Part shown: positions 33,332 through 41,854 of the stretch, one piece after another
Position numbering within the stretch: position 1 is the stretch's first letter
Layout: each line of letters opens with the position of its first letter
Assembly (NCBI GenBank): GCA_021836865.1
Contig: JAKBHH010000010.1
Location: 1-59,101 of the forward strand
Direction: 5' to 3'
From: Acidobacteriota bacterium
GTDB lineage: Bacteria; Acidobacteriota; Terriglobia; Terriglobales; Acidobacteriaceae
Length of the DNA stretch: 59,101 nucleotides
Position numbers and translations under genes: made by a program
The notes under the pieces: generated by a model
The model's input: only the letters and a program-made list of their open reading frames with translations
Database searches by the model: none
What the model was told of the DNA's origin: nothing

Positions 33332-34516
33332 ATGCTGGGCCCAGCCGTGACTGCGCAAACCAGCCAACTTGTTCGATTAGACACCAACTTGCCACCCGTG
33401 GGAAGCAAGCACTCTCTGTTTGGGTTGGATGCAGAAACGCTCGCCGCGTGCATGGCCCAAATGGGCGAACCCGCTTGGCGTGGTCGCCAACTGGCCGAAG
33501 CCATGTACCGTCAGAGGATTACGGAACTGGATCAGATCACTCCGCTGCCCCTTGCTCTGCGCGCCCGCCTTGCTGCGGAAGGGTGGCAGGTGGGCAGGCC
33601 GCGGATCGATGCCGCGTTTATCTCGCAGGATGGGACGGAACGCTATCTGGTGGAAGGTGTGGCCGGATCGGGGACGGTCGAGACCGTCTGGATGCCCGAA
33701 GGGGATGGAGGCGAGGCTGGCGACGGAACCGAAGGCGAGGCGATGATCCGGAGGCGGGCGACAATTTGCGTCTCCAGCCAGGTGGGTTGCGCCGTCAACT
33801 GCGGGTTTTGCCTGACGGCAAAGCTGGGCCTGCAGCGCAACCTCAACGCGGGTGAAATAGCAGGGCAGGTCATTGCAGTGCTCGACAGACACGGCGTTGA
33901 TGTGGGTCGGGACCGCGTCAACCTGGTCTTCATGGGCATGGGCGAGCCCTTCCTGAATTATGAGAGCTGGATGGCCGCCGTCCGCCTGCTTGTCGAAGAG
34001 GTTGGCTTGAGTCCCCAGCGAATGACTGTCTCCACCTCCGGGATTGTGCCGGGCATCCTGCGCTTTGCCGAGGAGCCGCCCGACGTGCGGCCTAAGCTGG
34101 CGATCAGCCTGAATGCGCCCAATGACGATGTGCGTAGCAAGGTGATGCCCATCAATCGAAAGTGGCCGATTGAAGCGGTACTGGACGCCGCGCGCCAAGT
34201 GCGGCTGCGCCCGCGGGAGCAGTTGACGCTCGAGTACGTGCTGCTGGGCGGTGTGACGGATCGGCTCGAGCACGCGTCGGAAGTGGCGCGACTGGTGCGA
34301 CGGACCGGATTGCCGGTAAAAGTAAACCTGATTGCCTGGAACCCAGGGCCGGGGATTGACTATGCCATGCCGCGGTCCGAAGATGTTGAAGCGTTTCGGC
34401 AGCGGCTTGTCGCCGAAGGTGTGCCGGCCTATCTGCGAAGGCCGCGCGGACGAGACATCTTCGCGGCATGCGGACAATTGAAGCGGACCGTGGAAAAGAC
34501 CGTCGCGGACGCTTGA
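33332..34516 (+). CDS. rlmN: RlmN-like radical SAM RNA methyltransferase
   Basis: The protein has 394 residues from ATG 33332. It carries the RlmN cluster motif CAVNCGFC (CxxxCxxC) preceded by CVSSQVG, and the two further Cys expected for methyl transfer: one in ICVSSQVG and one in FAACGQLK near the C-terminus. FMGMGEPFLNY and RPKLAISLNAPND are conserved family segments. RlmN methylates A2503 of 23S rRNA and A37 of some tRNAs at C2. A small Gly/Glu-rich insertion (GDGGEAGDGTEGE) lies before the radical SAM core. The open frame extends upstream across the M16 gene, but that extension is antisense to real coding sequence and is not used. Confidence 0.93.
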   Translation: MLGPAVTAQTSQLVRLDTNLPPVGSKHSLFGLDAETLAACMAQMGEPAWRGRQLAEAMYRQRITELDQITPLPLALRARLAAEGWQVGRPRIDAAFISQDGTERYLVEGVAGSGTVETVWMPEGDGGEAGDGTEGEAMIRRRATICVSSQVGCAVNCGFCLTAKLGLQRNLNAGEIAGQVIAVLDRHGVDVGRDRVNLVFMGMGEPFLNYESWMAAVRLLVEEVGLSPQRMTVSTSGIVPGILRFAEEPPDVRPKLAISLNAPNDDVRSKVMPINRKWPIEAVLDAARQVRLRPREQLTLEYVLLGGVTDRLEHASEVARLVRRTGLPVKVNLIAWNPGPGIDYAMPRSEDVEAFRQRLVAEGVPAYLRRPRGRDIFAACGQLKRTVEKTVADA

Positions 34517-34740
34517 GGGCGAGCCGAAGCTTCGGCATATTCATCGGGGCGCATGCGCCGGCAGGCATTCAGTTGAAGACTTCCTGCGCGTGGATTTGTT
34601 GGCGTATCCTTGCACCGGCATGAGAGGTTCGATGCGGGCATCCCTGAAGATTTTTCTCCCCTTGACAACACAGGAAGCTGATTCTTCATCGAATATCAAA
34701 TCATGTAATCGAGTTTTCGATTGATCCCCAAGGAGCGTCG

Positions 34741-35460
34741 ATGATTGCAGCACCAGCCCGTCTTGCGCTGGCGGCAAGCGTAGTCCTTTATTTCTGTCCC
34801 TCGCTTCCCAATGCCGACGCGCAACAGTCGGCAACGCCCAGCCAGCAGCAAGAGCCTGTGACCAAGCCTGCGCCTGCTGCGCCAGCGGAGCTGCCCAATG
34901 CACCCGCACCGGCCCCCGCGGAGCCCTCACTCAGCGACCTTGGCTTTACGCAGGACCAGACACAGGCAGATCCCAAGCTGCAGGCTCTTCTGAAGAAGCG
35001 CACTGAGATGCTGAAGATCCACCAGCGCCTGGGGCTTATCACCGCCGCACCCATGGTAGCGGCTCTCATCACGGGTCCGATGGCCAAAGCGAAAGGCAAG
35101 AATGGGCAGCCCATCCAGGAGCCGACTCAGGCCAATCTGGATTTCCACGCTGCGCTTGGCGGAGCGACGACGGCGCTCTACTTTTCCACTGCGTATTTTG
35201 CGATCCGCGCACCCCGCGTGCCCGGCACCCATAAGCACGGTGCGATTCGCATGCATGAGGCCCTGGCGTTCATCCATGGCCCCGGCATGATTCTCACGCC
35301 GATTCTCGGCATCATGGCTTACAACCAGGAGAGCGCCGGCGAAAAAGTGCATGGTATCGCTTCCGCGCATGGCGCCGTCGCTGTCGTAACAACGGCGGCC
35401 TACGGAGCGTCCATTATCGCCGTCTCCTGGCCCATCCATTTGAAGTTCTGGGAGAAGTAA
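34741..35460 (+). CDS. Four-helix membrane protein, cytochrome b561-like
   Basis: The protein has 239 residues, starting at ATG 34741 with AAGGAG 5 bases upstream. A signal-like N-terminus and a Pro/Ala-rich linker are followed by four likely membrane helices (about 97-114, 135-155, 172-193, 205-228). Histidines sit in or beside helices (H94, H136, H172, H179, H204, H210), a pattern that suits haem coordination as in b561-type cytochromes. Its stop overlaps the start of the YceI gene by one base, and YceI proteins often pair with b561-like partners. Haem binding is inference. A TTGACA box lies at 34662-34667, but no good -10 follows. Confidence 0.7.
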   Translation: MIAAPARLALAASVVLYFCPSLPNADAQQSATPSQQQEPVTKPAPAAPAELPNAPAPAPAEPSLSDLGFTQDQTQADPKLQALLKKRTEMLKIHQRLGLITAAPMVAALITGPMAKAKGKNGQPIQEPTQANLDFHAALGGATTALYFSTAYFAIRAPRVPGTHKHGAIRMHEALAFIHGPGMILTPILGIMAYNQESAGEKVHGIASAHGAVAVVTTAAYGASIIAVSWPIHLKFWEK

Positions 35461-35999
35461 TGAGATTTCTGAGCCTCTTCGTCCTGCCGTTTTTTGCGCT
35501 CCCCGCCGTTGCCCAGCCAGATGCGCAATGGACACTCATGCAGTCCACGCTTTCCTATCACATGTCCCATCCGATGCATGAGGTGGACGGCACAAGCCAT
35601 GCAGCCAAAGGCAAGGGAACATGCCATGAAGGCCAATGCGATTTCCTCATTGCGGCACCTGTCAAATCCTTTGACTCCGGTGACACCAATCGCGACCTGC
35701 ACATGCTGGAGACCACGCGCGGCGCGCAGTTTCCTATGGTTGTCGTCCGCACCCGCTTTCCTCAGGCCGATACGGCCTCGACGACGCTCTATGTGGATCT
35801 GGAAGTCCAGTTTGCCGGTCAGACCGCGCACTATCAGCACATCCCGTTTGAGCGCACGGCTCAGGGCAACATGGTTCACATCGTCGGCACCATCCCGGCC
35901 ACCTGCTCTGATTTCAAAATCGATCGGCCGTCCTTTCTCACCGTGCCGATTAAAAACGAGATCCCCGTGAAGGTGGATATGACGTGGCATTCGAATTGA
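35460..35999 (+). CDS. YceI-family periplasmic protein
   Basis: The protein has 179 residues. A signal peptide (MRFLSLFVLPFFALPAVAQ) precedes a YceI lipocalin-like barrel: TLSYHMSHPMHEVDG, FLIAAPVKSFDSGDTNRDLH and VVRTRFPQ match the family's strands, including the S-F-D-SG-x-x-x-RD turn. YceI proteins bind isoprenoid or other long hydrophobic ligands in the periplasm. The unusual His-rich N-terminal strands and a Cys pair (TCHEGQC) stand out. It is translationally coupled to the preceding membrane protein (start overlaps stop, TAATG). Confidence 0.88.
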   Translation: MRFLSLFVLPFFALPAVAQPDAQWTLMQSTLSYHMSHPMHEVDGTSHAAKGKGTCHEGQCDFLIAAPVKSFDSGDTNRDLHMLETTRGAQFPMVVVRTRFPQADTASTTLYVDLEVQFAGQTAHYQHIPFERTAQGNMVHIVGTIPATCSDFKIDRPSFLTVPIKNEIPVKVDMTWHSN

Positions 36000-36041
36000 T
36001 TGCGGTGCATGCGCAGATTCCGCGTTCTGCCATACGGCAGC

Positions 36042-36860
36042 CTAGTTGTCGGTAATCCGCCGCCATGGGCCGTTCGGCGCGGGCGAGCCCGACGCAGCAA
36101 AGTTGATCCGCGTGCGAGGAATGACTACCAGGTCTACACGGCGGTTCTGCGCGCGTCCTTCTGCCGTGGCGTTATCGGCGACGGGATGAAACTCCGCGAA
36201 ACCCGCAGCCGAGAGTCGATCAGCAGGGATTGCATGAAGCTCCAAGAGGAGTCGCGCGATTCCAGTGGCCCGCGCAGTGGAGAGTTCCCAGTTCGAGTCA
36301 AATTGGGCATTATGCACGGGCAGGTTATCCGTGTGACCCTCAACGCGCACATCAAAGTCCGTTCCATCCAGCGATGCGCCAATCGTGCGCAGGATTCTGC
36401 CGGTGCCCAGGTGCGGCGCGGCTGAACCTGAATCAAAGAATCCAGCCTCGCGGAGGCTCACAACCAGTCCGTCCCGGCTCATTTCAATCGAGACGGCTCG
36501 ATCTGCGATCTGCGGGGACAGGGACTTCGTCAACTCTCGACGAATATGCTCCAGATCGTCGCGCACCTTGGCCGGAGATTCCAGATCCTCGTCCATGACT
36601 TCCCGGACAGAGGATGCCGTGTCTGCGCCGCCGCGATGCGCAATTACTTGCAGCGCATCTTCCCCTGGATGGTCATGAAAGACACCCATGCTGCGGAATG
36701 CCGTATCAATCGCCTGCGAGACCTGCGACTGTTTCTTGTGGTCGGCCTTGGCAAACGCATACAGCACCACGAAAAATGCGAAAAGCAGCGTGATGAAGTC
36801 AGCGTACGAGATCAGCCATCTCTCGTGGCTTACGCGGCTGTGCGCCGCGCTCCGCCTCAC
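36042..36860 (-). CDS. motB: Flagellar motor stator protein MotB
   Basis: The protein has 272 residues. A short N-terminus is followed by one membrane helix with the proton-carrying Asp (WLISYADFITLLFAFFVVLY, Asp21) and a long periplasmic part whose C-terminal half is an OmpA-like peptidoglycan-binding domain (VRVEGHTDNLP, ELSTARATGIARLLLE, GRAQNRRVDLVVIP). It anchors the stator and, with MotA, drives flagellar rotation. It overlaps motA by 4 bases (ATGA). Convergent yceI ends 42 bases away. Confidence 0.95.
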   Translation of the reverse strand: MRRSAAHSRVSHERWLISYADFITLLFAFFVVLYAFAKADHKKQSQVSQAIDTAFRSMGVFHDHPGEDALQVIAHRGGADTASSVREVMDEDLESPAKVRDDLEHIRRELTKSLSPQIADRAVSIEMSRDGLVVSLREAGFFDSGSAAPHLGTGRILRTIGASLDGTDFDVRVEGHTDNLPVHNAQFDSNWELSTARATGIARLLLELHAIPADRLSAAGFAEFHPVADNATAEGRAQNRRVDLVVIPRTRINFAASGSPAPNGPWRRITDN

Positions 36861-37630
36861 GCTGCACGCTCCTTCGTGCCGCTTTCATGGACGCTGAGGA
36901 ACCCAGACAGCTTGACCTCCAGCATCCGCGGATTCATGCCTTCAAGAATCGAGATCACTCCTTCCAGCATCATCTCGCGACGCTGATGATCCTCGTGCAA
37001 CTGGAGGCGCATCTTGCCCGCGAAGGGCAGAAAGAAGAGATTCGCAAGGCCCACTCCGTAAATGGTGGCCACAAAGGCGACTGCAATGCCGCGACCCACC
37101 TCCTGAATGTTGTCCAGGTGCTGCATCACCTGAATCAGCCCCAGCACCGCACCGAGAATGCCGATGGTGGGTGAAAACCCGCCCGCGGACTCGAACACCG
37201 CCGGCAGGCGCTCATCAATCTCCGCCGCGGAGTCCAGGCTCACGCGCATGATCTTGCGCAATTCCGCCGGCTCGGTGCCGTCCACAGCCAGCATCAGGGA
37301 TTGCTTAAGAAAAGGATCCTCGATCGACTCGAGGTCTGAGTCCAGCGAGACCACACCGTTGCGGCGCGCCTTGTTGGCGAAGCCCACCAGCATCTCGATA
37401 AACTGGCCGTTCTGCCTCTTGGGAGCGGCGAAGACCCGCACCATGCCGCGAAACGATGCCGCGACCGTATGCAGGGGGAATTGAAGAAGGACAGCTCCCA
37501 TCGTGCCACCAAAGACAATGAGCGCGGCGGTCGGCTGCAGAATCTGGGTCAGGTTTCCGCCTTCCAGCAGGAGACCCGCGAGAATGCCCGCAATAGCCAG
37601 AACCACTCCGCCAATGCTCGCCTTATCCAT
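36857..37630 (-). CDS. motA: Flagellar motor stator protein MotA
   Basis: The protein has 257 residues with four membrane helices (about 5-20, 33-50, 150-170, 185-205) and the large cytoplasmic loop typical of MotA. Family segments include FGGTMGAVLLQFPL, GFSPTIGILGAVLGLIQVM and FVATIYGVGLANLFFLPFAGK. It forms the ion channel of the stator with MotB. The gene is 45 bases after flbD and overlaps motB, consistent with one operon. Confidence 0.96.
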   Translation of the reverse strand: MDKASIGGVVLAIAGILAGLLLEGGNLTQILQPTAALIVFGGTMGAVLLQFPLHTVAASFRGMVRVFAAPKRQNGQFIEMLVGFANKARRNGVVSLDSDLESIEDPFLKQSLMLAVDGTEPAELRKIMRVSLDSAAEIDERLPAVFESAGGFSPTIGILGAVLGLIQVMQHLDNIQEVGRGIAVAFVATIYGVGLANLFFLPFAGKMRLQLHEDHQRREMMLEGVISILEGMNPRMLEVKLSGFLSVHESGTKERAA

Positions 37631-37675
37631 GTAAGATTCCTCAAATGGTGGAACTGGACGCCGCCGGGCGAATGA

Positions 37676-37978
37676 CTAGCGGGCGGGCTTCTGGCTCTGC
37701 CCCGAGCCTTGAGACGACGGCGCCGTGGCATGATCCAGGCTTGAAAGCGAGGCCACCTGCTGCAGGTCGCCTAACGACGGCAAGCGCCGCGCAACCATGG
37801 CCAGAAGCCGGGCCCGGTAGGCCAGCACGTGCTCCACAACCTCGGCAGGCTCTTCGCGAACAATCAGCTTCTCTCCATTAATCAGGGTGAGCATCGTGTC
37901 CGGTGAAGCATCAACCGTCTTGATCAGGTCACTGTTGAGCAGCATCGGGCTGCCGTTCAGACGGGTCAGTTCAATCAT
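37676..37978 (-). CDS. flbD: FlbD-family flagellar protein
   Basis: The protein has 100 residues. The first 60 (MIELTRLNGSPMLLNSDLIK, then TVDASPDTMLTLINGEKLIV) match the small FlbD family found before motA in many bacteria. The C-terminal 40 residues are an unusual Ser/Gln-rich extension. Its biochemical role is not settled; linkage to the stator genes is typical. AAAGGAG lies upstream of the ATG. Confidence 0.9.
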   Translation of the reverse strand: MIELTRLNGSPMLLNSDLIKTVDASPDTMLTLINGEKLIVREEPAEVVEHVLAYRARLLAMVARRLPSLGDLQQVASLSSLDHATAPSSQGSGQSQKPAR

Positions 37979-38002
37979 CGACGTACCACTCCTTTGCTGC
38001 AG

Positions 38003-38029
38003 TTATCGGCGTGAAGCAGGAAACGATGA
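38003..38029 (-). promoter_or_regulatory. Candidate sigma-28 promoter for flbD-motA-motB
   Basis: The minus strand has an exact GCCGATAA (38010 down to 38003), the -10 consensus of sigma-28 (FliA), 24 bases before the flbD start. At the expected 15-base spacing the -35 is TCAT, a poor match to TAAA, so the element is only partly convincing. Confidence 0.5.
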
Positions 38030-38084
38030 AAGATTAGAAATTGAGACGCCCCGGTGTCTCCCGCAGGACAGAAGCCGGGGCGAA

Positions 38085-38111
38085 TAAAGTCACCATGCAG
38101 AGCGCCGAAAA
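38085..38111 (+). promoter_or_regulatory. Sigma-28 promoter of fliC
   Basis: TAAA (38085-38088), exactly 15 bases, then GCCGAAAA (38104-38111): seven of eight -10 positions and all -35 positions match the FliA consensus TAAA-N15-GCCGATAA. Transcription would start near 38118, giving a leader of about 106 bases before the fliC ATG. Confidence 0.85.
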
Positions 38112-38223
38112 AGGGGCCAGATGCAGCGGCAGCACCCGGCAGCAGCAGCCCAGGGCAGCACATAAGAATGGGAGCATGGCCTCGGGGCGAGCCGCAAAAT
38201 CATGCATCCACAAGGAGAAACCC

Positions 38224-39531
38224 ATGTCCCTGGGTGTCTTGAATAACCTCAACGCGATGTACGCTGAGAATAACCTGAACAACACCAGCAATAGCCTGGC
38301 GAAGACGCTGCAACAGTTGTCTTCGGGCTCGCGCATCAACTCCGGCGCCGACGACGCCGCCGGCCTCTCGCTCGTCAACGGCCTGCAGGCCAACGCGACG
38401 GCTCTGACTCAGTCCTCAACAAACGCGACGGAAGGTGTCGGTCTTCTTCAGGTTGCCGACGGCGCCCTTTCGCAAGTGACAAGCCTGCTCAATCGGGCCG
38501 TGACGCTGGCTACAGAAGCCTCGAACGGCACCCTCAACTCCACACAGGATGCGGCGGCCAATCAGGAGTATCAGTCAATCCTGTCGGAGATCTCCAACAT
38601 CGGGTCCACCACCACCTACAACCAGCAGGCGGTCTTCGGTTCGAACACCAACATCTACACCGGCGACTCCTCGGCGAAAGGGGCATCAATCAACGATCTG
38701 AACATTGGATCGCTCTCCTCTTCCAACGTGGGGCAGACGGGCGGCGCTATGGGTTACACCAGCGGCCAGAGCGTCTTTGTTGATCTCTCCTCGGCTACCG
38801 TCAACGCGCAGTCCACGGATTCCATCACCGCTGGCAGCACTTTGGACATCACCTATGCAATCGCCAACACAACGGGCGGTGTGGTCTCCGCGACCGCAAA
38901 AATCAGCACCGGCGGCACGACCGGGTACGCGAACAACGTATCCGGCATGATCGCCGCAATTAACGGATCGGGGCTCGGTCTAACGGCCTCGTTCGCGACT
39001 GAGGCGGCCTCAGAGGGCTCAGGAGCCGCAAACCCGAACGCAACCGGCATCATGATCTCCGGCAACGTGGTCACGGCCGCACCCACTTCCGTTGGACAGG
39101 TTGAGGTGGCGCAGGATGCAACCACACCGATTACCGACACCAGCACCACAGGAACGTCCGCGGTCGCAGCTGGAACCACGGGAACTGCGACCATCAGTTA
39201 CACGGCAAGCAGCGGCCAGAGTCTCTCCTCCACGAGCTTGACCAACCAGACCAACGCCCAGTCGGCTCTGACCTCGCTGAACGCAGCGATCAGCGACGTG
39301 GCGGCCCAGGACGGCTACATCGGCGCGCAGATCAACACCCTCAACTCCGCCAGCCAGGTGATCAACACGCAGCAGCAGAACATCGTGGCCGCGCAGAACG
39401 CAGTCCAGGCTACGGACTACGCGCAGGCCTCCTCGAATCTTTCAAAGTTCGAGATCCTGAGCCAGACCGGCATCTCCGCGCTGGCCCAGGCTAATAGCCT
39501 GCAGCAGGAAGTGACCAAGCTGCTGCAGTAA
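38224..39531 (+). CDS. fliC: Flagellin
   Basis: The protein has 435 residues from ATG 38224 (AAGGAGAAACCC upstream). The conserved D0/D1 ends are present: N-terminal NLNNTSNSLAKTLQQLSSGS, INSGADDAAGLSLV and ISNIGSTTTYNQQAVFG; C-terminal ALTSLNAAISDVAAQDGYIG, NTLNSASQVINTQQQN and a helix ending EVTKLLQ. The middle (about 140-360) is a variable Ser/Thr/Gly/Ala-rich region exposed on the filament. It polymerises into the filament and would be exported by the flagellar type III system, chaperoned by FliS. The sigma-28 promoter upstream fits late-class expression. Confidence 0.97.
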   Translation: MSLGVLNNLNAMYAENNLNNTSNSLAKTLQQLSSGSRINSGADDAAGLSLVNGLQANATALTQSSTNATEGVGLLQVADGALSQVTSLLNRAVTLATEASNGTLNSTQDAAANQEYQSILSEISNIGSTTTYNQQAVFGSNTNIYTGDSSAKGASINDLNIGSLSSSNVGQTGGAMGYTSGQSVFVDLSSATVNAQSTDSITAGSTLDITYAIANTTGGVVSATAKISTGGTTGYANNVSGMIAAINGSGLGLTASFATEAASEGSGAANPNATGIMISGNVVTAAPTSVGQVEVAQDATTPITDTSTTGTSAVAAGTTGTATISYTASSGQSLSSTSLTNQTNAQSALTSLNAAISDVAAQDGYIGAQINTLNSASQVINTQQQNIVAAQNAVQATDYAQASSNLSKFEILSQTGISALAQANSLQQEVTKLLQ

Positions 39532-39550
39532 TTCCGCAACCTGCCGATAA
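39524..39550 (+). promoter_or_regulatory. Candidate sigma-28 promoter for fliD-fliS
   Basis: An exact GCCGATAA lies at 39543-39550, just after the fliC stop and 136 bases before the fliD ATG. At 15-base spacing the -35 is TGCA (39524-39527), a half match. It could allow fliD expression separate from fliC. Confidence 0.45.
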
Positions 39551-39685
39551 CCAGAGGGGCGTCCTGACCGGGCGCCCTTGCTGGCGTAACGCGCCAGGGG
39601 TTGCGGCGGTTGGAATGAGATTCCTCCAATTCCTTCCGCGCGCTGCTGGCACGAGGGGTGCAAAAGGGACTACCCGGAGGACGCA

Positions 39686-41365
39686 ATGGGCACGGTAGGA
39701 CTGAGCTTTGGCTCGCCGATGAGCGGCGCCGGCTTCAACGTCAGCTCGACAGTGGCGTCAATTGTGAGCAATCTGCAGAACGTGGAGACGCCCTGGAAGA
39801 GCCAGTTGACCTCTCTGCAAAGCCAGGACACCGTGCTATCCAGTCTGGGCACCTTGTTCTCAAACCTTTCCAACGACATGAGTGCGCTGACGGATTTCCA
39901 GGGCGTGCTGGCGCAAAAGACGGGCTCCAGTTCCGACACCAATGTGCTGCAGCTTACCTCCGCCTCTTCGTCGGCGAGCGCGGGAACCCACACAGTGGTT
40001 GTCAACACCCTCGCACAGACCTCCAGCGGTTATATGACGGTCATCCCGAGCGCTTCCGATACACTTTCCGGCTCCATGACAATTCAGGTCGGTAGCGGCG
40101 CGGCGAAGGTCATTACGCTGGGTTCAACGAACAATACGCTTTCCGGACTGGCGGCGGCGATCAATGCCTCAGGGGTGGGTGTGACAGCGTCCGTACTCAC
40201 CGATTCTGCCGGCTCGCGCCTGAGCCTTGTCTCCGGCACCTCGGGAGCGAATGGTAACCTCACGATCAGCGCCAGCTCGATTGCGGATACCAGCAATTCC
40301 AATGCGGCCCTGTCGTACACCTCCTCAGTGACGGGTTCCGATGCATCGCTGGTTGTCGATGGCGTGACGCTCTCCAGCGCCTCCAACACGGTGTCTAATC
40401 TGATTCCCGGCGTGACGTTTCAGTTGCTGAGCACCAGTTCTGCCGGATCGCAGGTACAGGTGGTGATCGGCAACTACAACACCGGGGTCGAAAGCGCCGT
40501 TGGAAGCATGGTCTCCGATTACAACGCGCTGATCAGCGCCATCAACACGCAGCATGGGAATGACAGTTCAGGCAATCCTGAGCCGCTCTTCGGTTCGCCA
40601 ACACTCTCCCTGTTGCAGCAGCAGCTCCTGGGGAGCCTTAACACGCAGAACCCCAACGGCTATCTGGACCCCATCGCAAACTCCTCCGACACGCTCTCAG
40701 GCTCCATGACGATTCAGGTTGGCAGCGGCACCCCGCAGAGCGTGATGTTGAACTCGACCGACAATACACTCTCCGGCCTGGCCTCGGCCATCAATTCAGC
40801 CAGTATGGGAGTCACGGCAAATATTGTCACCGATAGCTCTGGTTCCCGGCTGGTCCTTGTGTCGGGCACCGCCGGCTCGGCCGGAGCCTTGACCGTGACC
40901 TCGGCAATTACGGATACAACGACGAGCACGGCACTCAATTACAACGCCAGCTCGTCGGATATCTCCAGTCTCACAAGCCTTGGCATCAGCGTGAACAATA
41001 ACGGCTCGCTGACGCTCGATACCACTTCTCTTGATTCGCTGCTGAATACCGACTTCAATGGCGTCGTTGGCTTCTTTCAGAACGCAAACAGCTGGGGAAC
41101 AACATTCTCCAATACACTGAGCAATGCCGGGACAGGCTCCGCAACCGGAGTGCTCAAGCTCGCACAGAACGCCAACAGCACCATCGAATCGAATTTGAAT
41201 GTAGACGTCTCGCGGGAAGAGGCCCTGATTTCCGTGCAGCAGAAGAGCCTGACGGCCGAATTGAACAGCGCCAACGAAATCCTGCAGGGACTTCCTTCGC
41301 AACTGCTCAGCGTCAACGAGATATATTCGGCCATTTCCGGCTATAACCAAAACCAGAATGGCTGA
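39686..41365 (+). CDS. fliD: Flagellar hook-associated protein 2 (filament cap) FliD
   Basis: The protein has 559 residues, starting at ATG 39686 after GGAGG. The N-terminus (FNVSSTVASIVSNLQNVETP, WKSQLTSLQSQDTVLSSLGT) and the C-terminal helices (LTAELNSANEILQGLPSQLLSV region) match FliD. Two repeated modules (about 125-213 and 335-420) each contain DTLSGSMTIQVGSG, NTLSGLA.AIN and GSRL.LVSGT, so the variable domain has an internal duplication of the flagellin_IN type. It caps the filament and guides flagellin assembly. Confidence 0.95.
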   Translation: MGTVGLSFGSPMSGAGFNVSSTVASIVSNLQNVETPWKSQLTSLQSQDTVLSSLGTLFSNLSNDMSALTDFQGVLAQKTGSSSDTNVLQLTSASSSASAGTHTVVVNTLAQTSSGYMTVIPSASDTLSGSMTIQVGSGAAKVITLGSTNNTLSGLAAAINASGVGVTASVLTDSAGSRLSLVSGTSGANGNLTISASSIADTSNSNAALSYTSSVTGSDASLVVDGVTLSSASNTVSNLIPGVTFQLLSTSSAGSQVQVVIGNYNTGVESAVGSMVSDYNALISAINTQHGNDSSGNPEPLFGSPTLSLLQQQLLGSLNTQNPNGYLDPIANSSDTLSGSMTIQVGSGTPQSVMLNSTDNTLSGLASAINSASMGVTANIVTDSSGSRLVLVSGTAGSAGALTVTSAITDTTTSTALNYNASSSDISSLTSLGISVNNNGSLTLDTTSLDSLLNTDFNGVVGFFQNANSWGTTFSNTLSNAGTGSATGVLKLAQNANSTIESNLNVDVSREEALISVQQKSLTAELNSANEILQGLPSQLLSVNEIYSAISGYNQNQNG

Positions 41366-41379
41366 AAGGCAGTTCTACC

Positions 41380-41850
41380 ATGTCTAATTATCGGGAACAC
41401 GCCTTGGACGGCGCATCGGCGATCGACCTTGTCGTGGCCCTCTACGATGGCATCGTGCGCTTTCTCTATCTCGCTGCCGCAGCGGTTGACCGCGGCGATG
41501 AAGCCGGGCGAAGGGCAGCGGTGAAGCGGGCTCTGGATATTATCATCCACTTGCAGGCGAGACTGCGCATGGACATTGGAGGAAGGCCTGCAACTGCGCT
41601 CAGCGAGTTCTACGCGTCGATTTTCGCCGAGATTCTAAGAGCTTCTCAAGCTGCTTCGCGACCGAAGTTCGAACACGCGATCGAGTGCGTCCGCAATGTC
41701 CGCGAGGCCTGGAAACAGATCGCAGCCGAGTCGCCACGTCATGGCGCGTCCGAGGCTGGAAGCAGCGTGCAGGAAGTTCTGCGGAGGCCTATCGACGGCG
41801 GGGAAGGCATGCAGTCCTCTGCAATGATCGCTACAAAGTGGACCGCCTGA
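41380..41850 (+). CDS. fliS: Flagellin export chaperone FliS
   Basis: The protein has 156 residues, all-helical. Family features include ALDGASAIDLVVALYDGIVR, FLYLAAAAVDRGDEAGRRAA and RALDIIIHLQARLRMDIGG. FliS binds the flagellin C-terminus and prevents early polymerisation. The C-terminal 35 residues form an unusual Gly/Ser-rich extension. It follows fliD by 14 bases, the usual order. Confidence 0.9.
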   Translation: MSNYREHALDGASAIDLVVALYDGIVRFLYLAAAAVDRGDEAGRRAAVKRALDIIIHLQARLRMDIGGRPATALSEFYASIFAEILRASQAASRPKFEHAIECVRNVREAWKQIAAESPRHGASEAGSSVQEVLRRPIDGGEGMQSSAMIATKWTA

Positions 41851-41854
41851 AGCT

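Noticed and set aside
33377..34477. 366-codon minus-strand frame
   Set aside because: It is antisense to the rlmN-like gene; no protein family features.
39548..39585. GC-rich hairpin after fliC
   Set aside because: The stem AGGGGCG/CGCCCTT is imperfect and there is no T-run, so a terminator is not supported.
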